From NCBI GenBank assembly GCA_022822905.1, contig JAJDYE010000008.1:1-32845 (forward strand): DNA of 32,845 nucleotides, in the 5' to 3' direction. Each line of letters starts with the position of its first letter. The stretch's first letter is position 1. The position numbers and the translations under genes are program-made. This document shows, one piece after another, positions 1 through 7,850 of this stretch. The notes below the pieces were generated by a model. It saw nothing but the letters and a program-made list of their open reading frames with translations, searched no databases and was not told the origin of the DNA. The stretch comes from Acidimicrobiia bacterium (GTDB taxonomy: Bacteria; Actinomycetota; Acidimicrobiia; Acidimicrobiales; Bin134).

Positions 1-2
1 TC

Positions 3-113
3 CGCCGCAACACCGACCGACAACCCCAACACCGCCAAGCCCAACTCGCATTCGCCATCGCACTGCTCATCGCAGCCAAACTCATCGACCACAAAAACCG
101 ATGGAACCCCTGA
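3..113 (+). CDS. C-terminal end of a probable transposase (partial, cut by window edge)
   Basis: An open frame enters from the left edge and ends at a TGA after 36 codons. The visible tail is basic at first (RRNTDRQPQHRQ), then a hydrophobic helix (AQLAFAIALLIAAKLID), and ends HKNRWNP. This arrangement resembles the C-terminal tail of IS5-group DDE transposases, where a helix of this kind precedes a final R/K-W. No catalytic residue lies inside the window, so the family is a guess from tail shape only. A transposase here would fit the accessory nature of the next 2 kb. It could also be any basic protein ending in an amphipathic helix. Confidence 0.35.
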   Translation, partial: RRNTDRQPQHRQAQLAFAIALLIAAKLIDHKNRWNP

Positions 114-153
114 ACACCACCTACCCGCGCACCCTCTAAGGCTCAGAAGAGAT

Positions 154-213
154 TTATGGCGTCAGGAACTGGCCGAGGCGGCGGCTGGCGATGGGGGCTA
201 TAGGGCCCAGCAC
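154..213 (-). pseudogene. Displaced 3' end of an ABC-2 permease gene
   Basis: Read on the minus strand, the last codons spell IASRRLGQFLTP followed by TAA. The intact permease ending at 2275 finishes IASRRLGQLLTP. Homology fades quickly upstream, and an in-frame TGA lies about 25 codons before the end, so only the tail survives. Two explanations fit: the original 3' end was pushed away by DNA inserted at the end of the permease gene, or this is the relic of a second, diverged permease copy. Confidence 0.6.
169..194. repeat. 26-bp direct repeat, left copy (att-like)
   Basis: This segment is identical to 2290-2315, and weaker similarity continues for about 10 bases on each side. It lies inside the 3' coding end of the permease relic. 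The pair brackets the toxin-antitoxin and nuclease block, which is the geometry left by integration into the 3' end of a gene. No integrase is visible between the copies. Confidence 0.7.
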
Positions 214-269
214 CATTATCCACCAGCCTGGTCAAAGAAGACTGCTCTGGTCCTAAACCCGCTCGGGTG

Positions 270-533
270 TCAGAGCGGCCGATAGACGCTGCGGCGGTGG
301 TCGACGCGGTGGATGAGGACGGTGTTCTCAGAGTCGAGGACCTCGTAGATGATTCGATAATCGCCTCGGCGGGCAGAGAAGAGGCCTTCGAAGTCCCAGA
401 GCAGAGGCTTTCCCGCTTGGCGCGGGTTCTCGGCTATCAGACCGAAAATGGCCTCCATGGCCGCCCAGTACACCTTGTCTGGTAGACGACCTAAATCTCT
501 GTGTCCCTCTGGAGTGATGTCGACTTCATGCAC
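270..533 (-). CDS. RelE/ParE-family toxin of a type II toxin-antitoxin pair
   Basis: This 87-residue basic protein is predicted to be a ribosome-dependent mRNA interferase of the RelE superfamily that inhibits translation when its antitoxin is degraded. The family signature is clear: an N-terminal strand and helix (EVDITPEGHRDLGRLP), a central AENPRQAGKPL segment, the core strand ARRGDYRIIYEV, and the C-terminal strand VLIHRVDHRRSVYR, whose R and Y residues are typical catalytic positions. The length is normal for the family. The GTG start overlaps the antitoxin stop by 8 nt, so the two are translationally coupled, antitoxin first. Toxin identity is inferred from sequence pattern; the ParE branch is possible but less likely. 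Confidence 0.85.
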   Translation of the reverse strand: MHEVDITPEGHRDLGRLPDKVYWAAMEAIFGLIAENPRQAGKPLLWDFEGLFSARRGDYRIIYEVLDSENTVLIHRVDHRRSVYRPL

Positions 534-795
534 TGGTGTCCCTGAGGTGGTCGCGCAGGTGCATTCGCTGGCCTGCCTCGGCTTCGGCTCGGGACTTGCG
601 GAGCGAGGCCACCAGTTCGAGATCCCTCATGATGTCCAAGGTCTCTTCCAAGGATTCGAGATAGTCGCAGTTGACCAGCATGAATGAAGGGCGCCCGTTG
701 CGGGTCACCATGATCCGGTCGCGCTCCTGCTCGACTCGGTCGGCAAGTTCCGATAGGTGACTCTTGACTTCGGAAAACGGCAGTATCGATTCCAT
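526..795 (-). CDS. Phd/YefM-family antitoxin
   Basis: This 89-residue protein is the expected partner of the RelE-like toxin downstream. The N-terminal half (ILPFSEVKSHLSELADRVEQERDRIMVTRNGRPSFMLV, cited here only for its elements FSEVKSHLSEL and MVTRNGRPSFMLV) matches the DNA-binding Phd/YefM fold. The acidic, helical C-terminal half (residues 45-89) would wrap and neutralise the toxin. Proteins of this family bind their own promoter and repress it together with the toxin. A short inverted repeat lies immediately upstream of the ATG and is a candidate operator. The pair sits in a small block flanked by direct repeats, which fits a mobile addiction module. Confidence 0.85.
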   Translation of the reverse strand: MESILPFSEVKSHLSELADRVEQERDRIMVTRNGRPSFMLVNCDYLESLEETLDIMRDLELVASLRKSRAEAEAGQRMHLRDHLRDTSA

Positions 796-796
796 T

Positions 797-812
797 GGTC
801 ATAATTCTGACC
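797..812. promoter_or_regulatory. Candidate antitoxin operator (inverted repeat)
   Basis: The arms GGTCA and TGACC are separated by six bases (TAATTC), and the repeat starts one base upstream of the antitoxin start codon. Phd/YefM antitoxins commonly autoregulate by binding palindromes in this position. The arms are short, so chance is possible. Confidence 0.4.
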
Positions 813-828
813 TGTTCTAACCCAGGGG

Positions 829-862
829 GCAAGCAGTTTCCAGAGTGTCTATCGAATTCGCA
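829..862. repeat. 34-bp perfect direct repeat, copy 1
   Basis: This is identical to 900-933, starting 71 bp away, and each copy ends in the 8-bp palindrome CGAATTCG. It lies just upstream of the toxin-antitoxin operon and between it and the nuclease gene. It could be a duplicated regulatory or recombination site. Confidence 0.8.
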
Positions 863-899
863 CCCCGACATCGTTGTATTCCGCGGCGCCCTGCGAGCA

Positions 900-933
900 G
901 CAAGCAGTTTCCAGAGTGTCTATCGAATTCGCA
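900..933. repeat. 34-bp perfect direct repeat, copy 2
   Basis: Second identical copy of 829-862. The rest of the gap between the antitoxin start and the nuclease start (about 290 bp) shows no convincing gene on either strand. Confidence 0.8.
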
Positions 934-1085
934 TGCCGCCGCGGACGGTCACTGGCTGATTCAACGGGGCAGGACCGCCACCTAGGAGCTGGGCGGTGCA
1001 GGTCAGACTTGGCCGAAGCCGATCTTTGGCGATTACCAGGTGTCACAGCCCGGTGGCATCATGGGCCTCTCCTAGGGGAGGATGT

Positions 1086-2198
1086 ATGGCCGTAGAAATG
1101 GCGATCTGGCGGATGGCCGACGCGGGACCGCAAGAACTGGCATCTTCACCGCTCGACTCCGAGCGCCGTCTCGAAGACATGCTGGCGCAGGATCCCAACA
1201 TGTGCGGAACCGAACTGCTGATTCTCGGAAGGCAGGTTCGGACCGATCATGGCGGATTCGTAGACCTCCTCGCTATCGATGCCGATGGCTGTGTCCATGT
1301 CCTCGAGCTCAAGCGCGACCGGACCCCTAGGGATGTCGTTACCCAAACACTCGACTATGGATCCTGGGTGGCGGGTCTAAGCCTTGAGGAACTCCAGAGG
1401 ATATACCTCTTCCATCATGATGAAGACAAGCACCTTGATGATGCCTTCGCCGAGCAGTTCGATAGCCCTCTGCCAGACGTCGTCAACGAGGAACAACAGT
1501 TCACGGTTGTTGCGTCTGAACTTGACCCGACATCAGATCGCATCATCGAGTTCCTTGCAGAGTCCTACGGAGTACCGATCAATGCCGTCTTCTTCCAGCA
1601 TTTCAACGATGGAGATCGCGAATACCTCGCTCGGACTTGGCTGCTCGATCCCCAGCAGGCCGAAGCAAAGGCCGCTCGATCGTCGCACAGCAGGCAGCGG
1701 CCTTGGAATGGCCGGGACTTCTACGTGGTGCTCGGTCGGGCCGATGAGTGGGACAGGCCTTTTTCCCGCTGGTCAATAGCAAGCAATTACGGGCTCCTGA
1801 ATGCAGGGCATGGCTCGTGGTACTGGAAACCTCTCCGAAACCTGAAGCCTGGACACCGCGTGTTCGCGTACGTAGCGGGAGCAGGCTATGCGGGTATCGG
1901 CCGAGTAATCGGAGAGATGATTCCAGCACGAGATGCCGTGGTCGAGAGCAACGGCCGGCTCAAGCCTCTCCTGGACCAACCAGAATTCAGCTCAGAATGG
2001 AGACAGGAGGCGGGTTCAGAGGACCCGGATATAACCGAGATGGTTGTGCCGGTCGAGTGGCTTGGCAAAAGGCCTCTCGACGAGGCTGTATGGGAGAAAG
2101 GGCTCTTCGCCTCACAGCTAACGGTCTGCAAGTTGCGCGATGAACGCACGATCGAAACCGTCGAGTCTGCATTCGGAATCGACGAGACAACGGTCTAA
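1086..2198 (+). CDS. Predicted nuclease: NucS/DUF91-like PD-(D/E)XK domain plus C-terminal EVE-like domain
   Basis: The protein has 370 residues. Residues 25-100 carry a restriction-endonuclease fold: D60 in GFVDLLAIDADG, then E74-L-K76 in HVLELKRDRTPRDVV and a Q87 that follows, as in NucS and related DUF91 nucleases. Residues about 205-365 look like an EVE (PUA-like) domain: YVVLG, the RWSIASNYGLLNAGHGSWYW segment, LKPGHRVFAYVAGAGYAGIGRV, and the closing VPVEWL and EKGLF motifs. EVE domains read modified bases, so a fused nuclease suggests modification-dependent cleavage or repair; that function is inference. The start was chosen because GGGGAGG lies 4 nt upstream; a longer frame to 996 lacks support. 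Codon composition is visibly less GC-rich than the metabolic genes, suggesting transfer. Confidence 0.7.
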   Translation: MAVEMAIWRMADAGPQELASSPLDSERRLEDMLAQDPNMCGTELLILGRQVRTDHGGFVDLLAIDADGCVHVLELKRDRTPRDVVTQTLDYGSWVAGLSLEELQRIYLFHHDEDKHLDDAFAEQFDSPLPDVVNEEQQFTVVASELDPTSDRIIEFLAESYGVPINAVFFQHFNDGDREYLARTWLLDPQQAEAKAARSSHSRQRPWNGRDFYVVLGRADEWDRPFSRWSIASNYGLLNAGHGSWYWKPLRNLKPGHRVFAYVAGAGYAGIGRVIGEMIPARDAVVESNGRLKPLLDQPEFSSEWRQEAGSEDPDITEMVVPVEWLGKRPLDEAVWEKGLFASQLTVCKLRDERTIETVESAFGIDETTV

Positions 2199-2274
2199 TC
2201 CGGCATACCGGAGTCAACTGCCAGGCCGGATAGGTCAACACTCGATGGCTCAAGATATTCTGAGCCTGAGTGTC

Positions 2275-3102
2275 TCACGGAGTCAGCAGCTGGCCGAGGC
2301 GGCGGCTGGCGATGGCGGTGCCTAGGGCGGCGAGGGCGAGGAGGTAGGCGATGTGGGCGATCAGGTCCACGCTGATGTCGCCGGCGATGAAGGCTCGCTC
2401 CATGGCCACGCCGTGATAGAGGGGGGTGGCTTGCACCAGGAACTGCACGGCGCGTGGGTAGGTGTCGAGCGGGAAGAACGTAGCTGAGAACAGGAACTGG
2501 ACGATGAGGGGCACGGTGACGAGGTCAAGGTCGTTCCAGCTTCGCATGTAGCTGGTGGCGGCCATGCCCAGAGCAGCGAAGGTGAAGCCGATCAGGGTTG
2601 CCCCCGGCAATGCGGCGATGGCCCACACGGAGTCCACCAGACCTAAGCCGGCCATGATGCCCAGGAAGCCGCCGGAGTAGAGGGTGGCCCGCAGCACCGA
2701 CCAGCCCATCTCGCCCAAGGCCAAATCCACCACGCCCACCGGGGTGGCCAGCACCGCGTCGTAGATCTTGGCCCAGGTGAGCTTGTAGTACATGTTCATG
2801 GTGCTGTCGTAGAAAGTGCCGTTCATGGCCGAGGTGGCCAGCAGCCCTGGGGCCACGAACGTGCGGTAGTCGATGGTGCGCCCTCCCACGGTCACATCGC
2901 CTACCAACTCTCCGATTCCGATTCCGATGGACAGCAGGTAGAAGACCGGCTCGAAGAACCCGGACAACAACGTGACCCAGGTGCGTCGGTACACGGTGAT
3001 GTTGCGCTCCACGACGCGGGCGAATCGCCGTGACGGCAGCAAGCCCGCCGCGGCAGCCAATCCCAGCCGGTTGGGCCGGCGCCCCTGGCTAACCAGGCTC
3101 AT
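2275..3102 (-). CDS. ABC-2 type transporter permease (NodJ/drug-export type), second subunit
   Basis: This 275-residue membrane protein has about six transmembrane segments: a cytoplasmic N-terminal stretch, then LLSGFFEPVFYLLSIGIGIG, VAPGLLATSAMN, ATLYSGGFLGIMAGLGL, a pair around GATLIGFTFAALGMA, IVQFLFSATFFPLDTYP and a last helix near LLALAALGTAIA. The pattern GFFEPVFY...FVAPGLLA...FSATFFPLDTYP is typical of ABC-2 permeases of the NodJ/DrrB type. Its ATG overlaps the stop of the upstream permease in ATGA, so translation is coupled. Together with that permease and the ATPase it should form a heteromeric exporter in the cytoplasmic membrane. The substrate is unknown. Its last residues are duplicated as a relic near the left edge of the window. 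Confidence 0.88.
   Translation of the reverse strand: MSLVSQGRRPNRLGLAAAAGLLPSRRFARVVERNITVYRRTWVTLLSGFFEPVFYLLSIGIGIGELVGDVTVGGRTIDYRTFVAPGLLATSAMNGTFYDSTMNMYYKLTWAKIYDAVLATPVGVVDLALGEMGWSVLRATLYSGGFLGIMAGLGLVDSVWAIAALPGATLIGFTFAALGMAATSYMRSWNDLDLVTVPLIVQFLFSATFFPLDTYPRAVQFLVQATPLYHGVAMERAFIAGDISVDLIAHIAYLLALAALGTAIASRRLGQLLTP
2290..2315. repeat. 26-bp direct repeat, right copy (att-like)
   Basis: Identical to 169-194. This copy lies in the last codons of the intact permease gene, so the gene keeps a complete 3' end. Confidence 0.7.
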
Positions 3103-3892
3103 TCGTACAGCCTCTTGGTAAAGGTCCGGCTGGCGACCAGCGTGCCAGCAAGTATTAGCGCCACCAGATAGGCCAAATGCCCGGCCAACTCCCAATTCAC
3201 TCCGCTTCCGGTGCTCAGCGCCCGGCACAGCCTCACCCCGTGCCACACCGGAGTGAGCCAGGCGAGCTGCTCAAGCACGATGGGGAGTTGGGATACCGGA
3301 TAGAAGATCCCCGAGAACAAGAACATGGGCATGATCACGAATCGGGTGTAGGTGCTGAAGTTGTCAGCGTTGATCCGAGTGGCGACGAAGGCCGCGGTGG
3401 GAGTGGCAAAGGCCATGCCGCACAGGGCGGCGCAGAACGGGGCCAACACCGCCAGCGGCGACGACACCGACCCGAATGCGGCCATGACCCCCAAGAACAC
3501 GAAGCTGGCCAACGTCACCCGGAAGGCCATATAGGCGAAGTGGCCCAGCAGGATGTCGCGGCCCCGCAGCGGGGAGGCGGCCATGGCCATATATGTGCGG
3601 TACCACTTGAAGCCGCCCAGCACCGGATAGGTGGACTCGTTGACCGCCAGCATCATGGCGTTGCTGGCCAAAAGCCCAGGGGCCAGGAAATCCAGATAAT
3701 CAAGCCCGCCCAGGTCACGACCGGAACCGACCTCGGCATCGACCAGCGAACCTAGGCCCAGGCCCATGGCTGCTAGGAACAGGACCGGGCTCAAGAAGCT
3801 GGTGAGGATCGATCCCTTCCAGTTGCGGCGATAAGTCAATAGCCAGTACTCCACCGCCAGCCTTGTACTGGGAACCACCGCGGCGCGGGCCA

Positions 3893-3893
<1 letters not shown>
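3099..3893 (-). CDS. ABC-2 type transporter permease, first subunit
   Basis: This 264-residue integral membrane protein is paralogous to the permease that follows it. Shared landmarks are an N-terminal YWLLTYRRNWKGSILTSFLSP entry (compare YRRTWVTLLSGFFEP), FLAPGLLASNAM, the amphipathic segment before the third helix, and FSGIFYPVSQLP ahead of the last helices. The ATG shares one base with the stop of the ATPase gene (TGATG), and its own stop overlaps the next ATG, so all three genes are one coupled operon. Two different but related permeases suggest a heterodimeric channel. The family exports lipids, polysaccharide-linked lipids or hydrophobic drugs; nothing in the sequence decides which. Confidence 0.88.
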
Positions 3894-4840
<947 letters not shown>

Positions 4841-4846
4841 TCAGGC

Positions 4847-4852
4847 AGGTTA
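4847..4852 (-). promoter_or_regulatory. Putative -10 box of the ABC exporter operon (leaderless)
   Basis: TAACCT on the minus strand is followed by exactly six bases and then the GTG start. The same hexamer and spacing precede the gene at 10581. No clear -35 element. Confidence 0.5.
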
Positions 4853-4963
4853 CGGCTAGGGAGATGCCGGGTAGCAGTCATAAACCCTCCGGTGGCGGTT
4901 GCCAACAGTCGCAGAGGCTCTTTGGTTCTGACCGGGTTGCCAACAATGGGCCATGATGGGGCC

Positions 4964-5014
4964 ATGAGCTACGAGCATCAATGAGCTAGGAGCATCTATG
5001 AGCTACGAGCATCT
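4964..5014 (+). repeat. Triplicated 17-bp start region
   Basis: Three head-to-tail copies of a 17-bp unit begin with ATGAGCTA. The third copy supplies the true start of the reductase gene. The first copy opens a six-codon minigene (MSYEHQ, stop TGA) whose stop overlaps the ATG of copy two. In copy two a C-to-G change makes TAG and also creates AGGAG. Because 17 is not a multiple of three, only copy three is in frame with the gene. Confidence 0.9.
4988..4992 (+). promoter_or_regulatory. Ribosome binding site created within the repeat
   Basis: AGGAG lies five bases before the ATG at 4998. It exists only because the middle repeat unit carries G where the other two carry C. It favours copy three as the translation start. 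Confidence 0.6.
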
Positions 5015-7004
5015 GCTGTCACCGGGGCGCATTGGCGCTCTGGAACTGCGCAACCGGCTGATCATGGCCCCGATGGGGGAGGAGTTGGGCGACGAGAACG
5101 GAGAGGTTTCCGACGACCAGGCGGCCTACCTGGAGGCTCGGGCCAAAGGGGGGATGGCCGTGGTCATGCTGGGTTCGGTGGGCGTAGCCCATCCGGTGGG
5201 CTGCTCCAACAAGCGCCAGACCGCTATTTCCGAAGACCGGTTCATCCCGTCGTGGAAGCGAGCCGCCGACCGGGTCCACAACCATGGCGGCAAGATCGCC
5301 ATGCAGCTCACCCACGCCGGCAAGATGGGTCTTCAGGACACCATGGCCGGGCGTCCTATGTGGGTGCCGTCGGAGCCGGGGCCGATGACCGTCGACCCCT
5401 TGTACGGGATGGTCACCGCCGAAGAAGGAGCCATGATGGCCGAGCCTTTCATGGCGCCTACGTCCAACCCCCACTATCGGGTGATGGATCACGATGACAT
5501 CGCAACGGTGGTGGACCAGTTTGCCGCGGCCACAGTGCGGGCCCGGGAAGCCGGTGTGGACGCGGTGGAGCTGCACGGTGGCCACGGCTATCTCATCGAC
5601 GCCTTCTTGTCGCCGACCATCAATTCTCGTGACGACGAATACGGCGGATCTGTGGAGAACCGGGCTCGGTTCTTAGAGGATGTCCTCACTGAGATCCGCC
5701 GACGCGTGGGCGACGACTACCCGGTGTGGGTGCGGCTCAACAGCACCGAGGTGGGCATTGACGGCATCGTTTTGGACGACGCTCTATACAACGCCCGGGT
5801 GGCTGCGTCGGCGGGTGCCGACGCCATCCACGTATCGGCCTACCACGATCCGGGAATCGCCACTGGGCCCACTGAATCCTACGGACCTCACGTGCCTGAG
5901 CTGTTGGTACCAAACGCAGCCGCGGTCAAGGCCGAAGTGGAAGTGCCGATCATTGCCGTAGGTCGGATCAGCCCCGAGTCCGCCGATCGCCACATTGCCG
6001 AGGGCAAGTACGACTTTGTGGCCATGGGCCGCAAGATCCTGGCCGACCCTGATCTGCCCAACAAGCTGGCCGCGGGCCAGTCCGACGACGTGCGTCCCTG
6101 CGTTTACCACTACCGCTGCATCGGCAACATCTTCTTGCGGGTGGGAACTCGGTGCGCGGGCAACGGCTTTTTGGGCAGGGAGGACGAGCTCACCGCCGAG
6201 GCCGCGACGGCGGCCAAGAAGGTGCTGGTGATCGGCGGAGGGCCCTCGGGAATGGAGACCGCCCGGGTGGCCGCCCTGCGGGGCCATGAGGTGATCCTGG
6301 CCGACGCATCTGATCGGCTGGGGGGCCGTTGGGCGCTGGCGTCGGCCACCAGCGACGTGAACGCCGAGCTCATGGAGTGGTTCGAGCGCCAGCTGGATCA
6401 GCTCGGAGTGGATGTGCGTCTCGACACCCGTCTGGACGCATCCGCTGCAAGCGCGCTCTCGCCCGATGCTGTGGTGGTCGCAGTGGGCGGCCGGTGGGGC
6501 CGTCCCGATGTGGACGGCATCGATGGCCCCCAGGTTTGGGGGGTGGACGATTTGGCTCCTTGGCTTCTCGACGGCGCTTCGTTGGATGCCGCCCGTGTGG
6601 CTGTGCTGGGTGGTGACCTGCCCGGCATTGGGGTGACCGAGACCGCCCACCACCAAGGGGCCGAGGTAACGCTCATCGAGTCCGGTCCGGCGTTCGGGTT
6701 TTCTCTCGGGCTGCCCGGACGCTGGCGGGTCGTTAATGATCTTGGCCAAGCAGGGGTGAACCTGGTCACTGGCGCGCAGGTGGTGGCCATCACTGAAGAC
6801 GGGGTGGTGTGGCGTTCGAATGGTGCTGAGCAGACGACGCCCGCCGACCTGGTGGTGGTGACCTCCGAGCTGACGTCCGACACCTCTTTGGCCGATGAGC
6901 TCCGGGCCGCAGGTGCTGAGGTGCATGCGGTGGGTGACTGCGCTCAACCCGGTTTTCTGGAGGGTGCCATGAAGTCAGCGGTCGAGCTAGCCGCCGCGCT
7001 CTAA
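4998..7004 (+). CDS. FadH/old yellow enzyme-family NAD(P)H:flavin oxidoreductase
   Basis: The 668-residue protein has the two-part layout of 2,4-dienoyl-CoA reductase and trimethylamine dehydrogenase relatives. Residues 1-340 form an FMN-binding TIM barrel (NRLIMAPMGEE, MQLTHAGKMG, VELHGGHGYLIDAFLSP, YGGSVENRARF, VGRISP, MGRKILADP). Residues about 405-668 form a nucleotide-binding domain beginning VLVIGGGPSGMETARVAALRGHEV. The linker normally holds four cysteines for a 4Fe-4S cluster. Here only C368, C374 and C386 are present: the CxxC pair is replaced by CVYHYRC, so the cluster may be altered or absent. Likely reaction is reduction or oxidative demethylation of an unsaturated or amine substrate; the substrate is unknown. 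An FAH-family gene follows 17 nt later on the same strand. Confidence 0.85.
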   Translation: MSYEHLLSPGRIGALELRNRLIMAPMGEELGDENGEVSDDQAAYLEARAKGGMAVVMLGSVGVAHPVGCSNKRQTAISEDRFIPSWKRAADRVHNHGGKIAMQLTHAGKMGLQDTMAGRPMWVPSEPGPMTVDPLYGMVTAEEGAMMAEPFMAPTSNPHYRVMDHDDIATVVDQFAAATVRAREAGVDAVELHGGHGYLIDAFLSPTINSRDDEYGGSVENRARFLEDVLTEIRRRVGDDYPVWVRLNSTEVGIDGIVLDDALYNARVAASAGADAIHVSAYHDPGIATGPTESYGPHVPELLVPNAAAVKAEVEVPIIAVGRISPESADRHIAEGKYDFVAMGRKILADPDLPNKLAAGQSDDVRPCVYHYRCIGNIFLRVGTRCAGNGFLGREDELTAEAATAAKKVLVIGGGPSGMETARVAALRGHEVILADASDRLGGRWALASATSDVNAELMEWFERQLDQLGVDVRLDTRLDASAASALSPDAVVVAVGGRWGRPDVDGIDGPQVWGVDDLAPWLLDGASLDAARVAVLGGDLPGIGVTETAHHQGAEVTLIESGPAFGFSLGLPGRWRVVNDLGQAGVNLVTGAQVVAITEDGVVWRSNGAEQTTPADLVVVTSELTSDTSLADELRAAGAEVHAVGDCAQPGFLEGAMKSAVELAAAL

Positions 7005-7021
7005 CTCCCGAAGGACTGGCG

Positions 7022-7846
7022 ATGAGCTATCGATTGGCAAACCGGGCGGGAGAGGCGGTGTTACTGGACGGCGCCGACTTCTGGTCGATGGGCATCGATC
7101 CGATGGACGCCCTAGCCGACATCGACGATCTCCACCGTCTCTGGGCCAACCGGGGCTTGCCCGACGGTCAGCTGGGCCCAGCCGAGCTAGGCCCCCCGGT
7201 GCCCAACCCACAGCAGGTATTCGGCTACGGGCTCAACTACCGGGACCATATCGAGGAGATCGATCGGGTCGACCCCATGGGCCGGACCGCCAGCGAGGAA
7301 CCGGTGGTGTTCACCAAGTTCCCCACCTGCCTGGTTGGGCCGGCCGCGCCGGTGAAGTTGGTGGGCGAACACTGCGACTACGAATGCGAGCTGGTTGCGG
7401 TGATCGGCACCGAGACCCGCGAGGTGGACGAGGCTCAGGCCTGGGACCGGGTAGCCGGGCTGATGATCGGCCAGGACATCTCCGACCGGGCCTTGCAGAC
7501 TGCGGCGTCGCCGCCTCAATTCTCCCTGGGCAAGTCACGGGAGTCGTTCGGCCCCATCGGCCCTGCGCTGGTGAGCCTCGACTTGGTGGACAACCCCGAC
7601 GATCTGGCCATTTCCTGTGAGGTCAACGGCGAGGTGCGCCAGAACAGCCGCACCAGCTTCCTCATGCGCCCAGTGGCCGAGATGGTGGCATACCTGTCAA
7701 CCATCCTCACCTTGTACCCCGGAGACCTCATCTTCACCGGCACCCCCGGAGGGGTCGGCCATGCCCGAGGCCTCTACCTCAAGCCCGGTGATGTGATCCG
7801 CTCCGAGATCGAGGGTCTCGGTGTAATGGAGAACCCTTGCGTCTAG
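7022..7846 (+). CDS. Fumarylacetoacetate hydrolase (FAH) family protein
   Basis: This 274-residue protein belongs to the family of FAH, 2-hydroxyhepta-2,4-diene-1,7-dioate isomerase and acylpyruvate hydrolases, which cleave or isomerise C-C bonds in beta-diketo or 2-keto acids using Mg2+ or Mn2+. The core starts at PNPQQVFGYGLNYRDH (residue 61). Metal ligands are E121 and E123 in DYECELVAVIG and D152 in GQDISDR. Substrate-binding segments VFTKFPTCLVGP, SLGKSRESFGPIGP and FTGTPGGVG are all present. A GAAGGA sequence six bases before the ATG is a fair ribosome site. Its position directly after the reductase gene suggests one transcript and consecutive steps in breakdown of a cyclic or branched carboxylic acid, but the exact substrate cannot be read from sequence. 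Confidence 0.88.
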   Translation: MSYRLANRAGEAVLLDGADFWSMGIDPMDALADIDDLHRLWANRGLPDGQLGPAELGPPVPNPQQVFGYGLNYRDHIEEIDRVDPMGRTASEEPVVFTKFPTCLVGPAAPVKLVGEHCDYECELVAVIGTETREVDEAQAWDRVAGLMIGQDISDRALQTAASPPQFSLGKSRESFGPIGPALVSLDLVDNPDDLAISCEVNGEVRQNSRTSFLMRPVAEMVAYLSTILTLYPGDLIFTGTPGGVGHARGLYLKPGDVIRSEIEGLGVMENPCV

Positions 7847-7850
7847 GCCG

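Noticed and set aside
5784..6947. 387-codon minus-strand open frame inside the reductase gene
   Set aside because: Shadow of a clear FadH-like coding region; no domain and a biased composition.
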